In this document: piece by piece, positions 35,925 through 44,384 of the stretch | Numbering within the stretch: the stretch's first letter is position 1 | Layout: each line of letters begins with the position of its first letter | Source of the DNA: Chitinophaga varians | GTDB lineage: Bacteria; Bacteroidota; Bacteroidia; Chitinophagales; Chitinophagaceae | NCBI RefSeq assembly: GCF_014529945.1 | Contig: NZ_JACVFB010000002.1 | Coordinates: 620,001 to 684,000, forward strand | DNA length: 64,000 nt | Direction of reading: 5' to 3' | Made by a program: the position numbers and the translations under genes | The notes under the pieces: model-generated | What the model was told of the DNA's origin: nothing | What the model saw: the letters and a program-made list of their open reading frames with translations, nothing else | Databases searched by the model: none

Positions 35925-36203
35925 ATGTTCCTGATCCTTCTGCAATACATCCGCCCGGTAGCGGCGGTGGAGCACTTTATGGAAGCGCATACGGCGTTCC
36001 TGCAAAAATATTATGACAACGGCAAGTTTATTCTGTCCGGAAGGCGGAAACCCAAGTCGGGCGCGCTTATCCTCTGTCAGGCATCGAGCCGTAAGGAAGT
36101 GGAGCAAATCATGAGCGAAGATCCGCTGGAGAGAAACCAGCTGGCCATGTACGAGATCATAGAATTTGAACCTACCGCCTACGCAACTGCTTCTGCCAGA
36201 TAG
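35925..36203 (+). CDS. YciI-like protein
   Basis: Small cytoplasmic protein of 92 residues in the YciI/YCII-related superfamily (ferredoxin-like fold, usually dimeric). The typical segments are HMEAHTAFLQKY-like (here HFMEAHTAFLQKYYDNGKF) with the conserved His and an active-site-like Asp/Gly, and DPLERNQLAMYEIIEF at the C-terminus. Biochemical role unknown; some relatives are small dehydratases or chlorohydrolases. It is a single gene, convergent with the SRPBCC-GyrI gene. Confidence 0.85.
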   Translation: MFLILLQYIRPVAAVEHFMEAHTAFLQKYYDNGKFILSGRRKPKSGALILCQASSRKEVEQIMSEDPLERNQLAMYEIIEFEPTAYATASAR

Positions 36204-36256
36204 TCTTTTTATTTTTGCCGGCTTTTTCGTTTATCTCTTTCCGTTGGTGCTAATAC

Positions 36257-37273
36257 TCACTGCATAAAGTAAATGACTTTAGTCAGCCATTTGCTACTAT
36301 CCTTTTCTTTGCCCGGATCTGTCACATACATCTCCATGGTGGGTGGGATCACCTTTTTACCCTTTTTCTCTATGAACTGCTGGATGGCCACGTGGGCATT
36401 GGCGATTTTATCGTAGGGCCCGTAGTAATCCACATAGGCTGCTTTTGCTGCCGGTAGTTTGATGATTTCGAAGCCAGGCCCCAGCGTACTGCCTTCCGGC
36501 ACCGGTATGGCAGCCGCCATGTCTGTTTCCCGTTTTCTTTCGTCCCAGGTATAAAAAAGCCCACAGGGCACGCCCGGCTGTAGTTTTGCGGTAGTGGCCG
36601 CTTTGTAAATCTGTTCCAGATTGGCGCGGTAGTAATTAGAGATCCCTTTAAAGGGCACTGTTTTACGGACAGCAGCGTAAGTAGTGGCAGGGAAATCCAT
36701 TTCACGAACGGAGACATTGATACCGTTAGGCGTACCCGGACCGTTCTTGTCGGCCTCGGCCATGCTTTTAAGGTTGTTGAGCCCCTTGGCAAAATCTTCT
36801 TCCACGGCCCCTTTCATGAAAAGGGCCATCACATTTCGCGGGCGGTCATAATGTGCGTCGAACCCCCATATCACCTTGGTTTTACCCGCAGCCTCAGAGA
36901 GTTGAAAGGACACATCCGATTCGGAGCGGAACGGCGTTATAAAGGTCAGTTTCTGTTGAATGGACTTATAGGGGTCCAGCGAAAGATGCTGGAGCTTGCC
37001 CTCTCCTATCTTTTTCCCTTTCCAGGCATCTACAGCGCCTACAGTACCGTCATCTCCGGAAATCGTGTATTCAGCGGTAGAGTCCATTAATTTCCAGGTA
37101 TTCCATTGATTGAACTTCTCGAAGCGGACAATATCATTCCATACGATAGATGCCGGTGCATTGATTTCCACCGTACGTTCCACGTGCATTTGGGTTGGGG
37201 CAGCAAAAATGAGTATAATCAATACAAGCAAGAGAAGACCTACAATCCAGGCAAGTGCTTTTAAGACTTTCAT
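36257..37273 (-). CDS. SRPBCC domain fused to a GyrI-like domain, membrane-anchored
   Basis: A 338-residue protein from the ATG at 37273, chosen because the frame before it adds 16 poorly hydrophobic residues to a clear membrane helix (about 5-27, LKALAWIVGLLLLVLIILIF). Residues about 30-180 are a START-like SRPBCC domain (VERTVEINAPASIVWNDI opening), a ligand-binding cup. Residues about 190-338 are a GyrI-like small-molecule-binding domain (AATYAAVRK-type opening, ending near KVIYFMQ). Both domains bind hydrophobic or bulky ligands, so an envelope sensor or sequestering protein is plausible. It is followed on the same strand by no other gene before the convergent YciI gene; msrB lies 86 bp upstream. 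Confidence 0.82.
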   Translation of the reverse strand: MKVLKALAWIVGLLLLVLIILIFAAPTQMHVERTVEINAPASIVWNDIVRFEKFNQWNTWKLMDSTAEYTISGDDGTVGAVDAWKGKKIGEGKLQHLSLDPYKSIQQKLTFITPFRSESDVSFQLSEAAGKTKVIWGFDAHYDRPRNVMALFMKGAVEEDFAKGLNNLKSMAEADKNGPGTPNGINVSVREMDFPATTYAAVRKTVPFKGISNYYRANLEQIYKAATTAKLQPGVPCGLFYTWDERKRETDMAAAIPVPEGSTLGPGFEIIKLPAAKAAYVDYYGPYDKIANAHVAIQQFIEKKGKKVIPPTMEMYVTDPGKEKDSSKWLTKVIYFMQ

Positions 37274-37359
37274 AACTCCGGGGAATTGATTACAATAAAA
37301 ATACGCTTTTTTATTGTGCATCCGCCGGAGCTGTTGGCATCAATGATAAACGGTTCGGG

Positions 37360-37845
37360 TTACTCTTTTTCCTTTCCTTCTTTTTCTGAATATTGCTTGT
37401 CGGCTTCTTTCGCCTGTTCAAAATCCAGGATCACCGAGTTGATGCAGTAGCGGAGCCCTGTTGGCGGCGGCCCGTCATCAAAAACGTGTCCCAGGTGTGA
37501 CCTGCAGCGGCCGCAGAGTACTTCGGTACGGTGCATGCCGTGGCTGTTGTCGGGAGCATAGATAACGCTGGATTTGGCTAACGGCTCAAAAAAGCTGGGC
37601 CAGCCACAGCTACTCTCAAATTTGGCATCGGATACAAAAAGCGGATGGCCACAGGCAGCGCAGTAATAGGTCCCTTGTTCTTTACTGTTCCAGTACTTGC
37701 CGGTAAATGCCCATTCTGTTCCTTTCTCTCTGGCGATATTATAAACTTCCGGCGGTAAGATCTTTTTCCATTCGTCATCCGTCAAGTTAACTTTACTTGT
37801 ATCCGAATGGGAGTATACAGCTCCCTTCTTTTTTCCTTCTTCCAT
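37360..37845 (-). CDS. msrB: Peptide-methionine (R)-S-oxide reductase
   Basis: Repairs oxidised methionine (R-sulfoxide) in proteins; 161 residues. Catalytic Cys134 lies in RYCINS. Structural zinc is bound by two CxxC pairs, Cys62/65 (CAAC) and Cys111/114 (CGRC), and Cys80 in SSCGWPSF is placed as the resolving cysteine. There is no signal peptide, so it is cytoplasmic. The C-terminus is a charged Lys/Glu tail. An exact -7 element lies 61 bp upstream (37906-37913). Confidence 0.97.
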   Translation of the reverse strand: MEEGKKKGAVYSHSDTSKVNLTDDEWKKILPPEVYNIAREKGTEWAFTGKYWNSKEQGTYYCAACGHPLFVSDAKFESSCGWPSFFEPLAKSSVIYAPDNSHGMHRTEVLCGRCRSHLGHVFDDGPPPTGLRYCINSVILDFEQAKEADKQYSEKEGKEKE

Positions 37846-37905
37846 TGAATTCTTTTTTTCGCTTTTGGCGAGGGTCTGTTCAGTTGGTGACTAATATAAG
37901 ATGCT

Positions 37906-37913
37906 CAAAATTA
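37906..37913 (-). promoter_or_regulatory. Candidate -7 element of msrB
   Basis: Minus-strand TAATTTTG, an exact TAnnTTTG match, 61 bp before the msrB ATG. No TTG is seen at -33. Confidence 0.5.
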
Positions 37914-38144
37914 TCAGATTCTGCAGGTTCATGCATAGCGTTTTGTTTCCGTTAACGGGTTATTAACACTATCATTGTATTTTTCTCTGTTGGCCTGATG
38001 AATATTTTTTCTCTTAATAAATTACGTATGAACCGCCTTAATGGATTGTTATTTCCTGCAAATCAACCAGGTATTTAGCAAATCCTGTGCTTAAATGTTT
38101 CAAACAGTCTGATAATCACCCGCGAGCAACTGCGTATAAATTAT

Positions 38145-38152
38145 TAACTTTA
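38145..38152 (+). promoter_or_regulatory. Candidate -7 element of mutL
   Basis: TAACTTTA differs from TAnnTTTG only at the last base and lies 18 bp before the GTG start of mutL. Confidence 0.35.
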
Positions 38153-38170
38153 CGCCAAAAGGCTAGTTAA

Positions 38171-40072
38171 GTGGCGGACATCATCAATTTATTACCAGAC
38201 AATATAGCGAACCAGATAGCTGCAGGCGAAGTGATACAAAGACCGGCATCAGCGGTGAAAGAATTACTGGAAAATGCAGTGGACGCAGGTGCGACCGAGA
38301 TTCAGCTGATCATAAAAGACGCAGGCAAAGAACTGGTGCAGGTAATCGATAACGGTGGCGGTATGAGCGAAACAGATGCCCGTATGTGCTTTGAACGCCA
38401 TGCCACCTCCAAGATACAATCCATAGATGACCTCTTCCAGATCCGGACCATGGGTTTCAGAGGTGAAGCCCTCGCTTCGATCGCAGCCGTATCCCAGGTA
38501 GAACTCAAAACCCGGAAAAAAGGGACCGATGTTGGCTCCTACGTTGAAATAGACAACAGCGTTGTCAAAAAGCAGGAACCCTGCCAGACAGCCGAAGGTA
38601 CCAGCATCGCCATGAAGAACCTCTTCTTCAACGTGCCCGCCCGCCGCAACTTCCTTAAAAGTAACGCGGCAGAAATGCGGCATATTGTGGACGAGTTTAT
38701 CCGCGTGGCCATGGCCTTCCCTCAATTGCAGTTCTCGCTCACCAGCAATAACCAGCAACTCTTCCATCTCGATAAAGGCTCCCTGAAACAACGGATCATC
38801 GCTATCCTCGGGCAACATTACAATGCCCGCCTGGTAAACGTGAAGGAAAGCACCGACTATATGAATGTGTACGGTTTTGTTGGTAAACCGGAAACGGCCA
38901 AAAAAACCAGAGGCGACCAGTTCTTTTTTGTCAACAACCGGTACATCAAAAGCCCCTACCTGCACCATGCAGTGATGAGCGCTTTCGCAGATATCATCCC
39001 GGCCGACAGCTACCCGCTGTACGTCCTGTTTATCGATGTGAACCCCGAACATGTGGACATCAACGTACATCCGACCAAACAGGAAATTAAGTTCGATGAT
39101 GAAAAAGTGATGTACGCCTTCGTTCAGGCGACGGTAAAACACGCACTGGCCCAGTTCAACGTGACCGCCACGCTGGATTTCGACCTCGATCCCAGCATAC
39201 AGGCCCTCGACGCGGTGAGCAAACCATTCACCAAACAACAGCAGGAGGAATATACCCATTCCCCCCTCTATAAATCCTTTACACAGGCCAACCAGGCCCA
39301 TATGATTGACAAAAGCAGCAACAGCAGCAATCTGAAACACTGGAAAGACCTGTATGAAAGTAACCAAAACACCCCCGAAAGCGACGGATATACCATCAGC
39401 TCCTACACCGTGGAGCCGGAAACCCGCCCTGCCGTGACCTATGAAAGCCAGCCACACGCCACGGCTTCCGTGATCGACGAACGCTGGCAGGACACGGCCA
39501 ACGACCAGAAAGTGCCGGTACAGGTACATCAGCAGTTCATCCTGTCACAGATTAAATCAGGCTTCATCCTGATCGACCAGCAGGCGGCCCACGAACGTAT
39601 CCTGTTTGAACGCTATCAACGCGCCCTCACAGAAGCGCCGATGGCCACCCAGCAAAGCCTCTTCCCGCAGACATTACAGCTGCCCCCCGCAGATGCAGTG
39701 CTGATCGCGGAGATGCTCCCTGAACTGCAGGCACTGGGCTACGAACTGGAGCCTTTCGGCAACCATACTTTCATTGTAAGAGGCACGCCCGCCGATATGC
39801 AGTCCGGCAACGACCAGGCTACCATTGAAGGCCTCCTCGAACAGTTCAAGAACTTCAGCGAACTTAAAGTAGACCGCCGCGAACAGCTGCTGCGCTCCAT
39901 GGCACGTAACAACGCCATCCCCGCCGGCAAAATCCTGTCTGCCCGTGAAATGCAGAACATGATCGATGAGCTTTTCGCCTGCAGCATGCCTAATGTTGCC
40001 CCCAGCGGGAAATTCACTTTCATTTCGTTCAAGCTCACCGACCTGGCCCGGATGTTTGAAAGAGGCAACTAA
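38171..40072 (+). CDS. mutL: DNA mismatch-repair protein MutL
   Basis: GHKL ATPase that couples mismatch recognition to strand removal, 633 residues from a GTG start (38171). The N-terminal ATPase motifs are intact: ELLENAVDAGATEI, DNGGGM and GFRGEALASIAAVS. A variable linker spans about 345-445. The C-terminal domain carries DQQAAHERILFE (near residue 469), which matches the MutL endonuclease motif DQHA-x2-E-x4-E except for His-to-Gln, and the CPHGRP-like site reads APSGKF, so endonuclease activity may be reduced or changed. Nothing methyl-directed (mutH) is nearby. The TAA stop is the first three bases of a tandem octamer array. Confidence 0.95.
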   Translation: MADIINLLPDNIANQIAAGEVIQRPASAVKELLENAVDAGATEIQLIIKDAGKELVQVIDNGGGMSETDARMCFERHATSKIQSIDDLFQIRTMGFRGEALASIAAVSQVELKTRKKGTDVGSYVEIDNSVVKKQEPCQTAEGTSIAMKNLFFNVPARRNFLKSNAAEMRHIVDEFIRVAMAFPQLQFSLTSNNQQLFHLDKGSLKQRIIAILGQHYNARLVNVKESTDYMNVYGFVGKPETAKKTRGDQFFFVNNRYIKSPYLHHAVMSAFADIIPADSYPLYVLFIDVNPEHVDINVHPTKQEIKFDDEKVMYAFVQATVKHALAQFNVTATLDFDLDPSIQALDAVSKPFTKQQQEEYTHSPLYKSFTQANQAHMIDKSSNSSNLKHWKDLYESNQNTPESDGYTISSYTVEPETRPAVTYESQPHATASVIDERWQDTANDQKVPVQVHQQFILSQIKSGFILIDQQAAHERILFERYQRALTEAPMATQQSLFPQTLQLPPADAVLIAEMLPELQALGYELEPFGNHTFIVRGTPADMQSGNDQATIEGLLEQFKNFSELKVDRREQLLRSMARNNAIPAGKILSAREMQNMIDELFACSMPNVAPSGKFTFISFKLTDLARMFERGN

Positions 40073-40156
40073 TCATTTTAATATTTAGTGATTTTGATAT
40101 TTGGTTATTGAGGAAGCCTTTGACGTAAAGGCCCCCTCAATAACCAAATATCAAAA
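40070..40156. repeat. Octamer array and 22-bp hairpin beginning at the mutL stop
   Basis: Five 8-bp units (TAATCATT, TTAATATT, TAGTGATT, TTGATATT, TGGTTATT) run from the stop codon to 40109. The last part, 40092-40113, pairs perfectly with 40135-40156 (22 bp), with a further inner stem GCCTTT/AAAGGC. As a hairpin between convergent genes it can also end transcription from both sides. Confidence 0.88.
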
Positions 40157-40167
40157 GAAGAAGATGG

Positions 40168-41628
40168 CTACATCTCCTTTACTGCTTCATACAGCCGCAG
40201 GAAGCGTTCATGCTTCTTTTGATATCCCTCATATTTTTTCCTGTCAGGGTGGAAAATCGTTGCTGACGAGCTTTCGCCATTCCTCACCGGCAACTGCAAT
40301 ACATTGGCCGCCAACAGAATGGCGCCCAGCGCAGAAGCGTCATTTTGTTGGTGAAGGGCCATCTCCTGCCCGAAAATATCCGCCAACAATTGTATCCATC
40401 CCGGAGTGGCGGTAAAACCACCACTCACGGATATACGATGAACCGGACCTGCGGTCTCTGTCAGCGCCCGGCGGATACTCAGCAACGTAAAACAGATCCC
40501 TTCCAGCATGGCCCGCATAAAATGCGCAGCGGTATGTCCGGGCTGTATCCCCACAAAAGCCGCTGTGGCATGGCTGTTCCAGATAGGCGCCCGCTCTCCG
40601 AGCAGATAAGGAAGGCACAACAAGGAACCGGTATCTGTTTGCAACGCTTCTTCCACCAAAGGCTGCAGCGCCGTCAGCGGCATCCGCAGGAAATCGCGTA
40701 CCAGCCAGTGCAGCAGCGCACCGCCATTATTGGTGGCGCCGCCGGTGATATATACATCGTCTGTGAGCAGGTAGGTAAACAGGCGGCCATGGGCGTCTGT
40801 CTGTGGCCGGGAGGAGGCCATCCGCACCGCGCCGCTGGTGCCAATGGTAATAGTGGCATGTCCCGTATCCAGTGCACGGCTGCCCAGTTGGGCCAGGCAG
40901 CCGTCGCTCCCTCCGATGATAAAAGGCGTATCTGCCGGGACACCCAGTTGCGCAGCCACCGCGGGCAATAGTGGCGGTAGCCGGAAGGTGGCCGGTACCG
41001 GCTCCGGCAGTTGCGCAGCTGTGATACCGGCATAGTCCAGGGCTTCGGGGCTCCATTGCCGTGCGGCAATGTCAAACAGCCCGGTAGCAGAAGCAATCGA
41101 ATGATCGCTGATATATCTCCCGAAAAAATGATGTAAAATATATTCTTTGATACCCGGAAAGACGGCCGCACGGGCAAAAAGTTCAGGTTGCTCCTCCCGC
41201 ATCCAGCGCAGCTTGCAGAGGGGCGACATGGCGTGGACCGGTGTACCAGTCTGCCGGTACAGCCTTTTCCCTGCTTCCGTATCCCGCAGGGCCAGCGCCT
41301 GTGGCTCGCTGCGGTTGTCGGCCCAGAGGATCAGCGGCGTAAGTGCATGACCGGCCTTGTCGACCGCCATCACGCTGTGCATGGCGCTACTAAAAGAAAT
41401 AGCTGCCGGCGGGCGTCCTGCCCGGGACACCACTTCCCGGATACCTTTTTTGACTGCGTTCAGCAACAGCAGCGGATCTTGTTCTGCATATCCCGGCTGC
41501 GGGTACCGGGTGGCATATGCCTGCTGAAATACCCCCACCACCACCTCGTCGGGAAGCGAAAGCCCAATCGTTTTAGCACTGCTGGTACCAATATCTACGC
41601 CGATAATGTAGGGTGTCTGCTCACTCAT
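40168..41628 (-). CDS. gntK: Gluconokinase, FGGY family
   Basis: ATP-dependent sugar kinase making 6-phosphogluconate from gluconate, 486 residues. The N-terminal phosphate loop is GVDIGTSSAKT (10-20). Features typical of the gluconokinase branch of the FGGY family are FSSAMHSVMAVD, LWADNRSEP and GTPVHAMSPL; the second ATPase half has GGSDGCLAQLGS and TIGTSGAVR. Xylulose or ribulose kinase are the alternatives, but the WADNRS and MSPL segments favour gluconate. It is divergent from the GMC oxidoreductase gene (83-bp spacer), whose product may produce the aldonic acid it uses. Confidence is high for the family and moderate for the substrate. Confidence 0.8.
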   Translation of the reverse strand: MSEQTPYIIGVDIGTSSAKTIGLSLPDEVVVGVFQQAYATRYPQPGYAEQDPLLLLNAVKKGIREVVSRAGRPPAAISFSSAMHSVMAVDKAGHALTPLILWADNRSEPQALALRDTEAGKRLYRQTGTPVHAMSPLCKLRWMREEQPELFARAAVFPGIKEYILHHFFGRYISDHSIASATGLFDIAARQWSPEALDYAGITAAQLPEPVPATFRLPPLLPAVAAQLGVPADTPFIIGGSDGCLAQLGSRALDTGHATITIGTSGAVRMASSRPQTDAHGRLFTYLLTDDVYITGGATNNGGALLHWLVRDFLRMPLTALQPLVEEALQTDTGSLLCLPYLLGERAPIWNSHATAAFVGIQPGHTAAHFMRAMLEGICFTLLSIRRALTETAGPVHRISVSGGFTATPGWIQLLADIFGQEMALHQQNDASALGAILLAANVLQLPVRNGESSSATIFHPDRKKYEGYQKKHERFLRLYEAVKEM

Positions 41629-41711
41629 AAAAAAAAGACAACTTTTTACGCATTTAATTTATAGATTTAAAACCGGTGTTCTTTAAATAAAGTCTAAAAA
41701 TTTCCACGCAA

Positions 41712-43451
41712 ATGGCTTTTGAAATTAAAAAACAGGCTAAGCTTTATGATGTTTGTATTGTTGGTTCGGGTGCCGGTGGCGGCATGGCAGCCAAAATATT
41801 ATCAGAAGCCGGGCTTAAAGTAGCGCTCCTGGAAGCGGGGCCGAAATATGATCCGGCAGACCCGGAGCAGGCGACTCAACTGAAATGGCCCTATGAATCT
41901 CCCAGAAGAGGCGCCAGCACAACACGCGCCTTCGGCGATTTTGATGCCGCCTACGGCGGATGGCAGATTGACGGTGAACCATATACGAAAAAGAACGGGA
42001 CTGAATTCGACTGGTTCCGCTCCCGCATGCTGGGAGGACGCACCAACCACTGGGGACGTATTTCCCTTCGTTTTGGAGAACGTGATTTCAAACATAAAAG
42101 TTATGACGGACTGGGAGATGACTGGCCTATCAGTTATCAGGATGTAGCACCCTATTATGACAGGGTAGATAAATTGATCGGAGTATTTGGCTCCAAAGAA
42201 AACCTGCCCAACGAACCGGACGGCTTCTTCCTCCCTCCTCCCAAACCAAGAATGCACGAGCTGATGGTAAAACGCGCCGGCGAAAAAATGGGCCTTCCCG
42301 TTATTCCCGCCCGCCTGTCTATCCTCACCCGCTCTGTCAATAAAGACCGCAGCCCATGTTTCTACTGCAGCCAGTGTAACCGTGGCTGTACCGTATATGG
42401 CGACTTCTCCTCTTCCTCCGTGCTGGTAAAACCCGCTATGAAAAGCGGGCATGTAGACCTCTATACCAACGCCATGGTACGGGAAGTACTCACCGACGAC
42501 AGCGGCAAAGCTACCGGTGTGGCCTATATCGATAAAGCAGACATGCAGGAATATTCCGTCAACGCCCGCGTGGTGGTACTCGCCGCCAGCGCCTGCGAAT
42601 CGGCCCGCCTGCTGCTCAATTCCAAATCGGCCAAACATCCCAACGGCCTCGCCAATTCCAGCGGCGTCGTTGGTAAATACCTGCATGACTCCACCGGCGC
42701 GTCCCGCGGCGGCTTCATTCCCGCCCTGATGGACCGGAAACGCTACAACGAAGACGGCGTGGGAGGAATGCACCTCTATATTCCATGGTGGGGCGACAAT
42801 AAAAAACTGGACTTCGCCCGTGGCTACCATATCGAAATGGGCGGCGGCATGCACATGCCGTCCTATGGCTACGGCTTCGGCATGGAAAACATGAACGGCA
42901 AATACCCCGGCCGCGACGGTAAGCCCAAAGCTGCCGGCGGTTACGGCGCCTCCCTTAAAGACGATTACCGCCGCTACTTCGGCGCCCATATCGGCTTTGC
43001 CGGCAGAGGCGAATGCATCGCGCGGGAAGACAACTACTGCGAGATAGATCCGAATGTGGTAGATAAATACGGTATCCCCGTACTGCGTTTCCACTACACC
43101 TGGAGCGATCATGAAGTCAAACAGGCCAAACACATGCAGGATACCTTCGAACAACTGATTGTGGAGATGGGCGGCGTTCCCTCCGGTACCAAACCCGGCG
43201 AAGACACCAAATACGGACTGGAAAACCCCGGCCGTATCATCCACGAAGTGGGCACCACCCGCATGGGCGACAATCCCGCTACTTCCGTGCTGAACAAATT
43301 CAACCAGGCACACGAAGTAAAAAACCTGTTCGTGGTAGATGGTGGCGCGTTCGTGTCGCAGGCCGATAAAAATCCGACCTGGACCATCCTCGCCCTCTCC
43401 ATGCGCGCATCGGAGTATATCGTGGACCAGCTGAAAAAACAAAACATTTAA
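41712..43451 (+). CDS. GMC-family FAD oxidoreductase with a cysteine cluster
   Basis: FAD-dependent sugar or alcohol dehydrogenase, catalytic subunit, 579 residues. The FAD-binding GSGAGGG is at 18-24, the GMC ADP loop LGGRTNHWG at 108-116, and C-terminal elements HEVGTTRMG and NPTWTIL are present. Residues 216-226 read C-x2-C-x2-C-x3-C (CFYCSQCNRGC), a set not needed for FAD and placed like the iron-sulphur cluster of FAD-glucose dehydrogenase-type catalytic subunits; that is inference. There is no signal peptide. The partner 106 bp downstream has a Tat signal, so the pair is probably folded in the cytoplasm and exported together. Likely substrates: glucose, gluconate or glycosides (3-position oxidation). 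Confidence 0.88.
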   Translation: MAFEIKKQAKLYDVCIVGSGAGGGMAAKILSEAGLKVALLEAGPKYDPADPEQATQLKWPYESPRRGASTTRAFGDFDAAYGGWQIDGEPYTKKNGTEFDWFRSRMLGGRTNHWGRISLRFGERDFKHKSYDGLGDDWPISYQDVAPYYDRVDKLIGVFGSKENLPNEPDGFFLPPPKPRMHELMVKRAGEKMGLPVIPARLSILTRSVNKDRSPCFYCSQCNRGCTVYGDFSSSSVLVKPAMKSGHVDLYTNAMVREVLTDDSGKATGVAYIDKADMQEYSVNARVVVLAASACESARLLLNSKSAKHPNGLANSSGVVGKYLHDSTGASRGGFIPALMDRKRYNEDGVGGMHLYIPWWGDNKKLDFARGYHIEMGGGMHMPSYGYGFGMENMNGKYPGRDGKPKAAGGYGASLKDDYRRYFGAHIGFAGRGECIAREDNYCEIDPNVVDKYGIPVLRFHYTWSDHEVKQAKHMQDTFEQLIVEMGGVPSGTKPGEDTKYGLENPGRIIHEVGTTRMGDNPATSVLNKFNQAHEVKNLFVVDGGAFVSQADKNPTWTILALSMRASEYIVDQLKKQNI

Positions 43452-43536
43452 TCATTTAGCCATTTAATCATTTGATTATTTATTGACCGGAGCGAATTGT
43501 CCTGGCACAGAAAGAGTCGAAATAAATAACTAAATG
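43449..43536. repeat. Octamer array mirrored after the GMC gene stop
   Basis: TAATCATT, TAGCCATT, TAATCATT and TGATTATT follow in order from the TAA stop (43449-43480). Part of it (43469-43484) is mirrored at 43521-43536 with 14 of 16 matches. The first unit, TAATCATT, is identical to the first unit after mutL. Confidence 0.75.
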
Positions 43537-43557
43537 AAAAAATAAAAAAATACCCAA

Positions 43558-44244
43558 ATGGATAGAAGAGAATCCCTTAAAGCCCTTGCGCTGGGAACTT
43601 TATCTGTAGGCACCATCTTATCTGCCACCGGTTGTGAAGACAAAAAAACCACCGGGGAGAAAAAAGCAGGCAACGCACAGGGCTACGGACGTACGCCGGA
43701 TGAAGCGGAGCGGGACAAAGCGCTGACGGAAGAGAAATTCTTCACACCGGAAGAAATGAAGACCATCACCATTCTGGCGGATATCATCATTCCGGCGGAC
43801 GAACATTCCGGCAGTGCTTCTGATGCCAAAGTGCCTGAATTCATTGAGTTCATCGTAAAAGACATCCCGGAACATAAATTACCGATGCGGGGCGGCCTGC
43901 GCTGGCTGGATGTTCAATGTGCCAAACGGTACAATAAGTCCTTTGCCGAGTGCAGCCCCGAACAACGTATAGCCGTGGTAGACCTGATTGCCTATCCGGA
44001 AAAGGCAGCTCCTGAAAACAGCCAGGGCGTAGCCTTCTTCAACCGTATGCGCAACCTGACCGCCACCGGCTTCTTCACCAGCAAAATCGGCATCAAAGAC
44101 CTCGGTTATATAGGCAACACCCCCAACGAATGGGACGGCGTACCGGCAGATGTGCTGAAACAATATGGTTATGCTTACGACGAAAAAACCCTGGCCACCT
44201 GCCTCAAGATAGAAGACAGAGGTAAGATCATGACCTGGGATTAA
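43558..44244 (+). CDS. Gluconate 2-dehydrogenase subunit 3-family Tat lipoprotein
   Basis: Small subunit of a GMC-type membrane dehydrogenase, 228 residues. The N-terminus is a twin-arginine signal (DRRESLKALALGTLSVGT) ending in a lipoprotein Cys26 (SATGC), so the mature protein is anchored to the outer side of a membrane. The mature part has the family's Thr/Asp-rich DIIIPADEHSGSA segment and an alpha-helical remainder. It carries the export signal for the GMC subunit encoded just upstream (hitchhiker export). It sits between the GMC and Gfo/Idh/MocA genes on the same strand and is probably in their operon. Confidence 0.9.
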   Translation: MDRRESLKALALGTLSVGTILSATGCEDKKTTGEKKAGNAQGYGRTPDEAERDKALTEEKFFTPEEMKTITILADIIIPADEHSGSASDAKVPEFIEFIVKDIPEHKLPMRGGLRWLDVQCAKRYNKSFAECSPEQRIAVVDLIAYPEKAAPENSQGVAFFNRMRNLTATGFFTSKIGIKDLGYIGNTPNEWDGVPADVLKQYGYAYDEKTLATCLKIEDRGKIMTWD

Positions 44245-44384
44245 ATAAACGTTATGAATGATGAATCCGGAGCGTCGATTGATAATCGGGCATAGAAAAA
44301 CAGGCTTTGCCTTTTATCTTCGCCCTGCGATCCGCGATAGATCATTAACAGCGATTAATAAGTACCTAAAAAAGAATATCACTC

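Larger units (their letters stand above)
37846..38170. other. Divergent msrB/mutL spacer
   Basis: A 325-bp AT-rich gap between divergent genes. It holds candidate -7 elements for each side (37906-37913 minus, 38145-38152 plus) and no other gene or clear repeat that I can see. Confidence 0.6.

Noticed and set aside
41802..43442. 546-residue open frame on the minus strand
   Set aside because: Antisense to the GMC oxidoreductase gene, whose motifs are clear; the frame is Val/His/Gly-rich without known motifs.
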